Source: DATFNI01 sp963712305 (lineage in GTDB: Bacteria; Bacteroidota; Rhodothermia; Balneolales; DATFMH01). From it: a stretch of 64,000 nt of DNA. Location of the stretch: contig CAVQHI010000005.1 in NCBI GenBank assembly GCA_963712305.1, forward strand, positions 124,001 to 188,000. Reading direction: 5' to 3'. A program made the position numbers and the translations under genes. This document shows positions 56,161 through 64,000 of the stretch, in pieces (within the stretch, counting starts at the first letter, position 1; each line of letters begins with the position of its first letter). Under the pieces are notes generated by a model. That model ran no database searches, was not told the DNA's origin, and saw nothing but the letters and a program-made list of their open reading frames with translations.

Positions 56161-59100
56161 TTATGCATTTCTGCCGTGGCAATGCTTGTATTTTTTCCCG
56201 GAGCCGCACGGGCATGGGTCATTTCGACCGACTTTCTCACCAACTACGACAGGTTCCGGTTTGCCCTGTCCATCAGTATTCTGGTCACCATTCGCAGCCT
56301 GAGGTGCACCCATTTGCAAGCCCATATTGGTTGATGAGTCGTGCTGGGTCTTCATGCGCTTGCGATCATACAGCTCCCGTTGCTGCTGTGCCGGTTTTTG
56401 GAATTGTTCGCGATCGCCGCCTTCAGGTACTGCTTTCCATATCAGCGATATGATATCATTATTGATCTCTTCAATCAGTTGTTTAAAAAGGAGATATGCT
56501 TCCCTTTTATACTCGACAAGCGGATCCTTCTGACCAAATGCGCGAAGTCCTATACCTTCTTTCAGGACGTCCAATTCACGAAGGTGTTCCATCCATTTAT
56601 CATCAATCATGGAAAGAACCGTTGTCCGCTCAAGAGCGCGTACTATTTCATGGCCCTGAGTTTCGACGGCCCGATCAACGTCGACGACAACACGCAGATA
56701 TCTCATGCCATCAGTGAAGATGACTTGTACATTCTGCGGCTTGTTCTCCATGTCGCTGTTCTTGATCTGCTGGAGAACATCATTAAGTGGTTCTGCTATA
56801 GCATGTTCTTTATCACGGTAGGTCTCAAGTGCCTTTTCGACCACCATCTCTATGATACCGTCACTTCCTTGCGCCGCCCATTGTTCCCGGTCGACTTCAA
56901 CATCCGTCGCCAGTATACGCATCACCTCATCGTGAATCGTATCAAACTCACCCTGATCGTAATACTCATCAACAATGGACATCACTAAATCCTGCAGCAT
57001 GTCCTGGATGTCAGATGTCAGGTTCTCGCCAAGCAGAGCATGACGACGACGACCATAGATAACCGCCCGTTGGTTGTTCAAAACGTCATCATAATCGAGC
57101 TGACGTTTACGAATACTGAAATTGTTCTGCTCGACTTTCTTCTGTGCCCGTTCGATCGATTTTGAGATCCAGGGGTGCTGAATCACCTCGCCTTCTTCAA
57201 ACTTGAGACGATCCATGACGTTAGCTACACGTTCAGATCCAAAAAGGCGCATCAATTCATCCTCGAGAGAGACATAAAACTGTGACACACCGGGATCACC
57301 CTGACGACCGGCACGGCCGCGAAGCTGAAGGTCGATACGACGCGATTCGTGGCGCTCAGTACCCAGAATGGCTAGTCCACCCAAATCCGTAACGCCTGTT
57401 CCAAGTTTAATGTCGGTACCACGGCCCGCCATGTTGGTTGCAATGGTCACGGCGCCTTTTTGTCCGGCCTGTGCCACAATTTCGCTTTCACGCTTGTGTT
57501 GTTTGGCATTCAACACATTGTGCGGGACTTGAGTCCGCTTAAGCATCCGGCTCAAGGTCTCGGATACTTCCACGCTTGTCGTACCAACCAGAACAGGCTG
57601 ACCTTTCTTGTGATACTCCCTGATTGTATCCAGAGCGGCGTTATACTTTTCCCGTTTTGTCCTGAAGACAAGATCTTCTTTGTCATCCCTGACAACAGGC
57701 TCATTAGTCGGTATTTCAAGAACATCGACCTTATAAATCTCATAGAACTCAGATTCTTCGGTCACAGCCGTACCAGTCATACCTGCCAGCTTGTGATACA
57801 TCCGGAAGTAATTCTGCAGGGTAATGGTGGCATAAGTCTGTGTCGATGACTCCACCTTCACATTTTCTTTTGCCTCGAGTGCCTGGTGAAGACCATCAGA
57901 ATAACGTCTTCCGGAAAGAACACGGCCCGTGTGTTCGTCAACGATCTGAACCTTGCCTTCCTGCACGATATATTCATCATCGCGTTCGAAAAGCGTGTAC
58001 GCTTTGAGTAATTGGTTTACCGTGTGAATACGGTCGCTCCGTTCGGCAAACAGGCGATTCAATCCGGCTACGCGCTGTGATTTTTCCTTGTTTAACTCAT
58101 TGCGCTTCTTCTCCCAATGGGTTTCCTTGAATTCGTCGCTGAATTCAGGATTGTCAAAAATATCTGCTCTTTCCTTTTCTTCTTTTTCAGTAAATTCTTC
58201 CTCAAGCAGCGAGGTTTCCAGTCCCATATCAGGGATGATAAAGAAATCCTCATCTTCCTCTGCACCGGTAATGAACTTACGTCCCATTTCGGTCATTTCG
58301 ATGGCGTTCATCTTAACATCCACCGAGTAATAGAGCTCTTCATCTACAAAGGGCAGATTCTTGGCATTATCCTGCAGGTAGTAGTACTCTGTTTTCTGGA
58401 CCAATTTCTGGACCTGTGGATCCTGCACCAGTTTCCGAAAACGGGCATTTTTCGGGAAGCCACGCTGGGCACGAAGCAACGCCAGTCCAGCCAGTTCTTC
58501 ATTTCCCTTTTTCAGCTCGTCTTCGCCTTCACTTACGATTTTTGCGACTAATCTTTTCTGCGCATCGACAAGACTTTCAACGCGTGGTTTGAGCTGGACA
58601 TACCGTTCAGTCTGATTATCCTGGGGAACCGGTCCGGAAATAATCAGCGGGGTACGAGCCTCGTCAATCAATACGGAGTCGACCTCGTCAACGATACAGT
58701 AGTGATGACCTCGTTGTACGAGCTGGTCCTCTTTTGTAGCCATGTTATCACGCAGGTAATCGAAACCAAACTCGTTATTGGTGCCATACGTGATATCTGC
58801 GCGGTAAGCCTCACGACGAAGCTCTGTATTCGGTTCATAACGATCAATACAATCAACCTTCAGTCCGTGAAAATTCAGGATCGGCTCGTTCCATTCGGCA
58901 TCACGTTTTGCCAGGTAATCGTTAACTGTTACGATGTTTACACCTTTGCCGGCCAGTGCATTAAGGTAAGCCGGAAAGATCGAAACCAGCGTTTTACCTT
59001 CACCGGTTTTCATTTCTGAAATCTTACCCTGGTGCAAGGCTACAGCGCCCATCAACTGAACATCGTAGGGCACCATATTCCAGGTGATCTCGTGCCCCGT

Positions 59101-59508
59101 CACCATCCAGCTTTTACCGACAAAACGACGGCATGTTTCTTTCAGTACGGCAAACGCCTCGGGCAATATTTCTTCAAGGACATCCTCGAGGATTTCCAGC
59201 CAGTCATCCTCTTTTTTCTCAAGTTCTTCGGTGAGATCGTGGCGCTCATCGATAGTGAGTGTATCCTCGTCACCGGTACGCGACAGTTTTTCCTTGATTT
59301 CCTTGATTTCGCCATCCACCTCGGCCGTTTCGTCCTTAATATATTGGCGAAATTTGTCAGTGCGGGAGCGCAATTCTTCGTCGGAGAGCTCCTGTAACTC
59401 AGGCTCAAAAGATTTTATCTCCTCGACAACAGGCTCAAGTTTCTTGAGATCGCGTTCGGCACGATTGCCGAATATTTTTTCTATACCGTTTAAAAGACCT
59501 TTTAACAT
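56161..59508 (-). CDS. secA: Protein translocase ATPase SecA
   Basis: 1115 residues; motor that drives preproteins through SecYEG. Walker A MKTGEGKT at 166-173, DEVDSVLIDEARTPLIISG (motif II), preprotein cross-linking domain, then GTTSVEVSETLSRMLK, MAGRGTDIKLG and LRGRAGRQGDPG of the second nucleotide-binding fold, scaffold and wing domains. The C-terminal SEC-C zinc motif is CPCGSGKKYKHCHG. It is longer than E. coli SecA (901) because of a Glu/Lys-rich insertion at residues 60-110 and others near 330-470, a pattern common in Bacteroidota. Divergent from rpmH. Intact. Confidence 0.97.
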   Translation of the reverse strand: MLKGLLNGIEKIFGNRAERDLKKLEPVVEEIKSFEPELQELSDEELRSRTDKFRQYIKDETAEVDGEIKEIKEKLSRTGDEDTLTIDERHDLTEELEKKEDDWLEILEDVLEEILPEAFAVLKETCRRFVGKSWMVTGHEITWNMVPYDVQLMGAVALHQGKISEMKTGEGKTLVSIFPAYLNALAGKGVNIVTVNDYLAKRDAEWNEPILNFHGLKVDCIDRYEPNTELRREAYRADITYGTNNEFGFDYLRDNMATKEDQLVQRGHHYCIVDEVDSVLIDEARTPLIISGPVPQDNQTERYVQLKPRVESLVDAQKRLVAKIVSEGEDELKKGNEELAGLALLRAQRGFPKNARFRKLVQDPQVQKLVQKTEYYYLQDNAKNLPFVDEELYYSVDVKMNAIEMTEMGRKFITGAEEDEDFFIIPDMGLETSLLEEEFTEKEEKERADIFDNPEFSDEFKETHWEKKRNELNKEKSQRVAGLNRLFAERSDRIHTVNQLLKAYTLFERDDEYIVQEGKVQIVDEHTGRVLSGRRYSDGLHQALEAKENVKVESSTQTYATITLQNYFRMYHKLAGMTGTAVTEESEFYEIYKVDVLEIPTNEPVVRDDKEDLVFRTKREKYNAALDTIREYHKKGQPVLVGTTSVEVSETLSRMLKRTQVPHNVLNAKQHKRESEIVAQAGQKGAVTIATNMAGRGTDIKLGTGVTDLGGLAILGTERHESRRIDLQLRGRAGRQGDPGVSQFYVSLEDELMRLFGSERVANVMDRLKFEEGEVIQHPWISKSIERAQKKVEQNNFSIRKRQLDYDDVLNNQRAVIYGRRRHALLGENLTSDIQDMLQDLVMSIVDEYYDQGEFDTIHDEVMRILATDVEVDREQWAAQGSDGIIEMVVEKALETYRDKEHAIAEPLNDVLQQIKNSDMENKPQNVQVIFTDGMRYLRVVVDVDRAVETQGHEIVRALERTTVLSMIDDKWMEHLRELDVLKEGIGLRAFGQKDPLVEYKREAYLLFKQLIEEINNDIISLIWKAVPEGGDREQFQKPAQQQRELYDRKRMKTQHDSSTNMGLQMGAPQAANGDQNTDGQGKPEPVVVGEKVGRNDPCPCGSGKKYKHCHGRNA

Positions 59509-59856
59509 GAAGTAAGCTGGTAATTTTTCGATTAAATTTCTTTACAAGCAGACGTTTTATCAGCAACACCGGGTTTTCTTCCAGATCAATCAGTACCCTT
59601 TAAGAACCGCAAAAGTAATGGGTTTGGTGCAATTAATACAACAAAGTAATTTACGCCTCAAAATTGGCCGGTTCAACCACACTTCCTGTTTGCATCAACG
59701 TGTTTGCAATCAAAATAATATGATGTCTGCAAAAGTTTATACTACTTTATTCTGCATATGTTATTTGAGAAACGAGTGAGAATCTTTCATTAGTGTTACT
59801 TTTTTTCTTAATTTATGAATCTTTTCAGTGTTCACATATAATAGTAAACAGAAATC
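59509..59856. other. secA-rpmH divergent promoter region
   Basis: 348 bases, AT-rich in the half next to rpmH, where TATAAT at about 59837-59842 is a possible -10 for the rpmH operon. No DnaA boxes were seen and no gene. Confidence 0.45.
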
Positions 59857-60012
59857 ATGAAACGTACTTTTCAACCGAGCAAAAGAAAACGGGTAAACAA
59901 GCACGGTTTTCGCAAACGTATGGCATCAGCCAACGGACGGGATGTTATCAAACGGCGCAGAGCTAAAGGCCGCCACAAACTAACCGTCAGTGATGAGCGA
60001 AAAGGCAAATAA
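59857..60012 (+). CDS. rpmH: Ribosomal protein bL34
   Basis: 51 residues, MKRTFQPSKRKRVNKHGFRK followed by RMASANGRDVIKRRRAKGRH and a short tail (VSDERKGK). Full match to bL34. First gene of the rpmH-rnpA-yidD-yidC operon; its end overlaps the start of rnpA. Confidence 0.98.
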   Translation: MKRTFQPSKRKRVNKHGFRKRMASANGRDVIKRRRAKGRHKLTVSDERKGK

Positions 60013-60436
60013 GCCTGATCGCGGTTTCAATCTGAATCCGATTCGCCATCGGCGGACTCTGCCGCGGTCGATGATACTCCGCGGTAAAAAAAAATTTCAG
60101 CGTTTGTTTGATCAAGGATCTTCCCTGCGTTCCCAACACATTGATCTCCGCTATGTTGTCTTGGATGGAGAACCCTGCCTTATGGGTTTTGTGGTAAGCA
60201 AGCGTTTGGGGAAAGCACATAACCGTAACCAGATTAAACGACGCATGCGAGAGGCTTATCGCCTCCATTATCACGATATTCTAGGAGAAACCTGTTCCCG
60301 GGTTTCTCACGGTTTTCACGCAGCATTTATCGCCAAAAATTCAAAGGCTGATTATCATGCAATTGAGCATGATTGTGTTCGGCTGCTGACTATATTGCGG
60401 GATCGTTTAGTCAAACAAGATCCACTAAGGTCATGA
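59993..60436 (+). CDS. rnpA: Ribonuclease P protein component
   Basis: 147 residues from ATG 59993 (a GTG one codon before is also possible). Protein subunit that helps the P RNA cut 5' leaders from tRNA precursors. The central cleft strand and RNR helix KRLGKAHNRNQIKRRMREAYR-like motif (shown in parts: KRLGKAHNRN, QIKRRMREAYR) is clear. It overlaps rpmH by 20 bases and yidD by 4 (ATGA), so the three are translationally linked. Confidence 0.96.
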   Translation: MSEKANKPDRGFNLNPIRHRRTLPRSMILRGKKKFQRLFDQGSSLRSQHIDLRYVVLDGEPCLMGFVVSKRLGKAHNRNQIKRRMREAYRLHYHDILGETCSRVSHGFHAAFIAKNSKADYHAIEHDCVRLLTILRDRLVKQDPLRS

Positions 60437-60711
60437 AATACTTGCTGATTTATCTTATTAGGTTCTATCAACTGGCTATATCACCTTATTTTCCGAATAC
60501 ATGTCGGTTTGAGCCGACATGCAGCCAGTATACTATAGAATCGCTGCGGCGTTTTGGAATATTTAAGGGAACATGGCTTGGGATCAAACGTATTAGCAAG
60601 TGCCATCCATTTCACGAGGGTGGCTATGATCCGGTTCCTGAAGCCAACCCCGAGAGTCGGGGGGGTCACCATCACCATTCTTCAACACACGTCACCGAAG
60701 CCAAACCCTGA
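60433..60711 (+). CDS. yidD: Membrane protein insertion efficiency factor YidD
   Basis: 92 residues. ATG 60433 overlaps the rnpA stop. Pattern: LIRFYQLAISPYFPNTCRFE, PTCSQYTIESL, KCHPFHEGGYDPVP, with the three conserved Cys. An amphipathic N-terminal helix attaches it to the inner membrane, where it helps YidC. Ends in a His-rich tail (GGHHHHSSTH), natural in this sequence and perhaps metal-binding. Confidence 0.95.
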   Translation: MKYLLIYLIRFYQLAISPYFPNTCRFEPTCSQYTIESLRRFGIFKGTWLGIKRISKCHPFHEGGYDPVPEANPESRGGHHHHSSTHVTEAKP

Positions 60712-60719
60712 GGTAACAC

Positions 60720-62564
60720 TTGGATCGTAATTCAGTTCTTGGTCTTATTCTGATTTTTCTGCTTATGCTCGGCTGGTTCTATGTTTCCAGCCCCAGCACC
60801 AGTGATATTCAAAAGGCTCAGCAAGCCGATACTACGGCTGTTGCACAAAATAATGCTGCTGCACAGATGCGGGATACATCCGTTGTATCCGACACTTTAA
60901 TGCAAGCACCACCTGAGCATCAAATAGGTCCATCTCAGGAGCAAACTCCAAAGATGGGTATGTTTGCGACACAACAAGCAGTCGATACTACCTATTTTAC
61001 AGTAAACACACCTCTTTATAAGGTTGAATTTACCAACCTGGGTGCCGGACCTGCCAAGTTTTGGCTCCAAAAGTATAAGACATGGGATAATCAACCTGTC
61101 CAGATGATCGGTGATACGACCCGTTCGGCTTATTCCCTTGGTTTTATTTCGACACAAAATTATAATGTCGAAACCAACCACATCTTATTCGATCGGACTA
61201 CAAAAGGTAATAGCCTGCAAATTGCCAAAGACGACAGCGCGAAGCTGGTTTATACCCTTCCAGTCGCTAATGGTAAGAGCCTGACATATACTTATACGTT
61301 CTATGGCAATAATTATAATGTCAATCTCGCCATTAATTTCGATGGTGTAGCTCAGGAGGTCAGTAGTCGTGATATCGATTTTGCCTGGAAACCATCACTA
61401 AATTTTACTGAAAAGCAGCAAAAAGCTGATGCCAAAGATAACTCGGCTTATGCGTATACTGGCGGTGAACTTGAGCAGCTGATTCTTTCGGATCCCGGCA
61501 CTAAGGATAAAAATTTCAGTGGGCAAGTTCGTTGGGTATCAACGCGGACCAAGTTCTTTACACAAATCATCAAACCGAATCAGCAGACTTCCGGGGCAAC
61601 GCTCAACGGCCATATTATCGGTAAAAAAGACGAAGCAGGATCGTACCACAATTATTCTAGTGTTATTCACACCCGCATCCCGAATAACAATGTGGCTAAC
61701 TTTTCACTATACCTCGGTCCGCTTCGATATCACTCACTTACAAAATACGACGAAACGGCTTATGGAATGGTTCGCATAGGTTACAGCATCCTACGCTTCT
61801 TCTCCGATCCATTCGTCAAATATATCGTAATACCGTACTTTGAGACCGTCGGTAACTGGCTGGGCAACTTTGGTGTTGCAGTAATCATATTTGCCATACT
61901 CATCAAATTGGTCCTCTATCCGCTGACCAAGAAAAGTTTCCAGAGCACTGCAGCCATGAAGCAGTTGCAGCCGGAAATGAAGGCCTTACAGGATAAATAC
62001 AAAGAAGATCCGCAGAAACAGCAACAGGAGCTGATGAAGCTCTATAAAAAGGCGAAGGTAAACCCGCTCGGTGGATGTCTGCCTATGCTGTTCCAGTTGC
62101 CAATTCTGATCACCCTCTGGGAGTTTGTTGAGAATTCGATCATTCTGCGACAGAAGTCATTCCTATGGGTCCACGACCTTTCCGCACCGGATGTAATCCT
62201 GCATCTTCCTTTTACTATCCCATTCTTCGGTGATCATGTCAGTGGTCTTGTATTGTTGATGGTTGCCAGTATGGCGGTACAGATGAAAGTATCCGGTCAG
62301 GGAGCCAGTGGTGGAGCTGGCGGGGCGCAAATGAAGATGTTGCAGTATTTCATGCCGGTAATGATGCTCTTCATCTTCAACAATTTGTCAGCAGGTGTGA
62401 ACCTCTATTATGTTGTTTACAACGTGCTATCGGTTGGTCAACAAATCATGATCAACAAGAGCATGGATCAGATAGAAGTCATCGAACGAGTCGATAAAAA
62501 ACTCGCGGACAAGATGAAGATCCAGAAAAAACTGGAAGAGAAGAAGAAAATGAAAAAGGCCTGA
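60720..62564 (+). CDS. yidC: Membrane protein insertase YidC
   Basis: 614 residues starting at a TTG (60720), 8 bases after yidD. DRNSVLGLILIFLLMLGWFY is the first membrane helix, then a large periplasmic beta domain (about 30-350), then the conserved insertase core: FGVAVIIFAILIKLVLYPLT, SFQSTAAMKQLQPEMKALQ, NPLGGCLPMLFQLPILITLW, MPVMMLFIFNNLSAGVNLYY. The hydrophilic groove Arg/Lys region and a basic C-tail (KKLEEKKKMKKA) are present. No closer ATG keeps the first helix. Confidence 0.96.
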   Translation: MDRNSVLGLILIFLLMLGWFYVSSPSTSDIQKAQQADTTAVAQNNAAAQMRDTSVVSDTLMQAPPEHQIGPSQEQTPKMGMFATQQAVDTTYFTVNTPLYKVEFTNLGAGPAKFWLQKYKTWDNQPVQMIGDTTRSAYSLGFISTQNYNVETNHILFDRTTKGNSLQIAKDDSAKLVYTLPVANGKSLTYTYTFYGNNYNVNLAINFDGVAQEVSSRDIDFAWKPSLNFTEKQQKADAKDNSAYAYTGGELEQLILSDPGTKDKNFSGQVRWVSTRTKFFTQIIKPNQQTSGATLNGHIIGKKDEAGSYHNYSSVIHTRIPNNNVANFSLYLGPLRYHSLTKYDETAYGMVRIGYSILRFFSDPFVKYIVIPYFETVGNWLGNFGVAVIIFAILIKLVLYPLTKKSFQSTAAMKQLQPEMKALQDKYKEDPQKQQQELMKLYKKAKVNPLGGCLPMLFQLPILITLWEFVENSIILRQKSFLWVHDLSAPDVILHLPFTIPFFGDHVSGLVLLMVASMAVQMKVSGQGASGGAGGAQMKMLQYFMPVMMLFIFNNLSAGVNLYYVVYNVLSVGQQIMINKSMDQIEVIERVDKKLADKMKIQKKLEEKKKMKKA

Positions 62565-62585
62565 TGGGGTCATTACACCTCTAGA

Positions 62586-62728
62586 TCCCCTGAAGGGGAC
62601 CTTATGTCTATCCAGGATAGCGGGATTGGCTAAATAAAATAGTGCATTACAGAATTTTGCTATTGTTAGTCCTTTTTCGAGTATAAGAAAAAATGAAAAG
62701 CAAAGTCCCCTTCAGGGGATTTAGGGGC
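62586..62728. repeat. Inverted pair of CCCCTGAAGGGG palindromes after yidC
   Basis: TCCCCTGAAGGGGA at 62586-62599 and AGTCCCCTTCAGGGGAT at 62704-62720, followed by TTAGGGGC. Each is palindromic, and the two can also pair with one another around a 100-base AT-rich core. The gap 62565-62855 has no gene. Confidence 0.65.
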
Positions 62729-62855
62729 GAGAACTGAAATCGTATATATACGGATTCTCATTCATCCTTCTCTCCCCGATTACGATTTAAAATCAGAGAT
62801 AATATATCTTGACTGAAATTTGGAGTATAAATTTCAGTTTCATCAGTAAGCAATC

Positions 62856-63800
62856 ATGAAGAGTGTTGCCCTTTTTCGTTATCCGCATGTCGTATTTGAC
62901 AAAGGGCAAAAGAAACTCTGGAATCCAATTCAGCGCAAACGCCTGGCCAATCGTCCGGAAGAACGAGTTCGCCTCCAAATCATTGATTATCTCACCCAGA
63001 TAGCCGGTTGGTCACCGCACCGGATCACCACGGAAATCCCGGTATCCCTGGCTATCTCCGACACACCAAATCGTGCCGATATTCTATGTTATGATGGCGA
63101 TTTCAATCCTCAGCTCTTAATTGAATGCAAGGCTGAAAGTGTCCGTATCAGTGAAAAAACCGGAGAACAAATCGGCAGATATAACACACAGATCAAATCT
63201 CCACACCTGATGGCCAGCAATGGCCGGACCGATTTTTTCTTTGAGGTTCTAAACGGGAAAATCGAAATACGGACTGATTTACCTGATCTCATTCGTCCCC
63301 ATAATGCATCTGCGGAATCCCAGCTGGATTTTGAATTCTGGTCACATCGCAGCTTTGTCGGATTTGATGCGAGTCCGGAACTCAGAAAATGGCTGCATGA
63401 TTTTCTCCCTGCTTTTTGGACTGACAATGCCGTCATGTCTAATCTTAGTGATCCTTTGTATCTGCAGATTGCTCCTCTCCCAAATAAACTGGCGATCGAT
63501 CACTATTACCGGGTATTTGATTATAATAAAAATTATCGTTTGGCATTTACTTTTTTAGCCACTCCCTACGGCGGAACACGGATAATTGTTATTCTTAATC
63601 AGTCTGGCAGCAACACTGCATTATTGGTTATAAATCCAGAGTTGTTACTTGGCGGACAAAAACCAAATTCGTTCATTTTTAATCATCAGGGCGAACAGCC
63701 CCTCGACCTGCAATCGCATCTTTCAAATGAACTGTTTTTTTCTGTGGCTGATAATCACTGGATAGAACGATTGGCAGATCTTATGTTAGAGCTACTATAA
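62856..63800 (+). CDS. HsdR-N-type nuclease-domain protein, stand-alone
   Basis: 314 residues. The N-terminal 150 match the type I restriction enzyme R N-terminal fold (HSDR_N_2): RPEERVRLQIIDYLTQIAGW, ADILCYDGDFNPQLLIECKA, giving E...D...ExK of a PD-(D/E)XK nuclease, and IGRYNTQIKSPHLMASNG. The C-terminal half is unlike HsdR and has no helicase motifs. No hsdM or hsdS is nearby. The N-terminus alone is common in Bacteroidota as a conserved single gene of unknown role. Confidence 0.88.
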   Translation: MKSVALFRYPHVVFDKGQKKLWNPIQRKRLANRPEERVRLQIIDYLTQIAGWSPHRITTEIPVSLAISDTPNRADILCYDGDFNPQLLIECKAESVRISEKTGEQIGRYNTQIKSPHLMASNGRTDFFFEVLNGKIEIRTDLPDLIRPHNASAESQLDFEFWSHRSFVGFDASPELRKWLHDFLPAFWTDNAVMSNLSDPLYLQIAPLPNKLAIDHYYRVFDYNKNYRLAFTFLATPYGGTRIIVILNQSGSNTALLVINPELLLGGQKPNSFIFNHQGEQPLDLQSHLSNELFFSVADNHWIERLADLMLELL

Positions 63801-63836
63801 TTATTTAAATGAATCCCAATGGGATCGGAGATCTTT

Positions 63837-64000
63837 ATGCATAAAAAATTACGTAATAAGCTTTGTGATTTATTTGACCGCGAAGACGGTGGTGTTATTT
63901 ATTTAAAAGGTGGGAGTGTGGCATCCAGATATGGCACCGACTATGAATATCCCTTTCGCCAGGAATCTAATTTCATGTATCTGAGTGGTGTTGATGAACC
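63837..64000 (+). CDS. Aminopeptidase P family protein, first 54 residues (cut by window edge)
   Basis: Metallo-aminopeptidase acting before Pro. ATG 63837 has a good ribosome site (TCGGAG, 8 bases upstream). The sequence MHKKLRNKLCDLFDREDGGV and YPFRQESNFMYLSGVDEP is the start of the AMP_N (creatinase-like) domain. Catalytic domain lies beyond the window. 36 bases after the HsdR-N-type gene, so possibly co-transcribed. Confidence 0.88.
   Translation, partial: MHKKLRNKLCDLFDREDGGVIYLKGGSVASRYGTDYEYPFRQESNFMYLSGVDE

Noticed and set aside
56341..56988. 215-codon frame opposite the end of secA
   Set aside because: secA is unambiguous on the minus strand, including the SEC-C motif; this is a shadow frame.
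59509..59856. Chromosome origin next to rpmH
   Set aside because: rpmH often lies near dnaA/oriC, but no dnaA gene and no TTATNCACA boxes are present here.
60661..60690. His-tag in YidD
   Set aside because: GGHHHH is part of a natural His-rich tail following a normal YidD; no vector sequence around it.
62856..63800. Type I restriction-modification system
   Set aside because: Only an HsdR N-terminal-like nuclease domain is present; no helicase domain, methylase or specificity gene nearby.

Overview
The window looks like a chromosomal piece of a free-living bacterium of the FCB group, most likely Bacteroidota in the broad sense (Balneolia/Rhodothermia-like). The grounds are a gldC homologue, a 1115-residue SecA with a C-terminal SEC-C zinc motif, two large secreted proteins ending in a type IX-like sorting domain with the NYPNPFNP signature, several transposons of types common in that group, and the order rpmH-rnpA-yidD-yidC. 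No plasmid or phage backbone is seen. The organism assignment is inference; no rRNA gene is present.

Layout. 1-3.8 kb: 5' part of recN (minus) and lon (plus). 3.8-14.6 kb: a transposon-rich segment. It holds a decayed IS1595-type element carrying five short palindromes, a decayed IS4-type element with a long target duplication, and a polysaccharide-lyase-like secreted protein gene broken by two related IS4-family elements, with a 346-bp piece of the gene duplicated between and after them. 14.9-16.4 kb: rluD, gldC. 16.4-27.3 kb: carbohydrate genes (sugar/H+ symporter, aldose 1-epimerase, GH15 glucoamylase, GH2 glycosidase coupled to an unknown membrane protein) with an AlkD-like repair glycosylase and a GT39 glycosyltransferase. 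27.6-38.8 kb: a membrane-bound MutS-like ATPase, a Fic remnant, a YciI protein, an IS5-family element, an odd formyltransferase-like gene, proC, a DUF3267 metalloprotease-like protein, a DEAD-box RNA helicase, a lipoprotein and a DUF6159 membrane protein. 39.3-48.7 kb (all minus): a large secreted protein (LVIVD repeats, LamG lectin fold, possible cysteine-peptidase domain) cut from its sorting tail by a second copy of the IS5 element, then a module with a membrane-anchored Lon-like (S16) protease fused to a propeller-like outer domain, a decayed unknown gene, a zinc-finger (anti-sigma-like) protein and a decayed regulator-like gene. 49-56 kb: GxxExxY nuclease-like gene, HAD phosphatase, small membrane proteins, aromatic amino acid decarboxylase, GNAT acetyltransferase, a frameshifted MEMO/AmrB gene. 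56-64 kb: the protein-export/ribosome block secA, rpmH, rnpA, yidD, yidC, then an HsdR-N-type nuclease domain protein and the start of aminopeptidase P.

Intergenic DNA is full of short palindromes and hairpin families: 18-bp TCCCGAA/TTCGGGA palindromes, a TCATCCTGA...GGATCTCGT frame holding a different palindrome at each site, CCACAGAG-type hairpins that flank the GxxExxY gene, and CCCCTGAAGGGG pairs. Several genes (MEMO, the two decayed genes of the Lon-like module, the 5' end of the LVIVD gene) need one or two single-base corrections to read through. This could be true decay or uncorrected long-read error, and raw reads would settle it.

The best candidates for something undescribed are the membrane-anchored Lon-like protease module (44.4-48.7 kb), the palindromes inside the IS1595 transposase, and the recombined IS4 pair.
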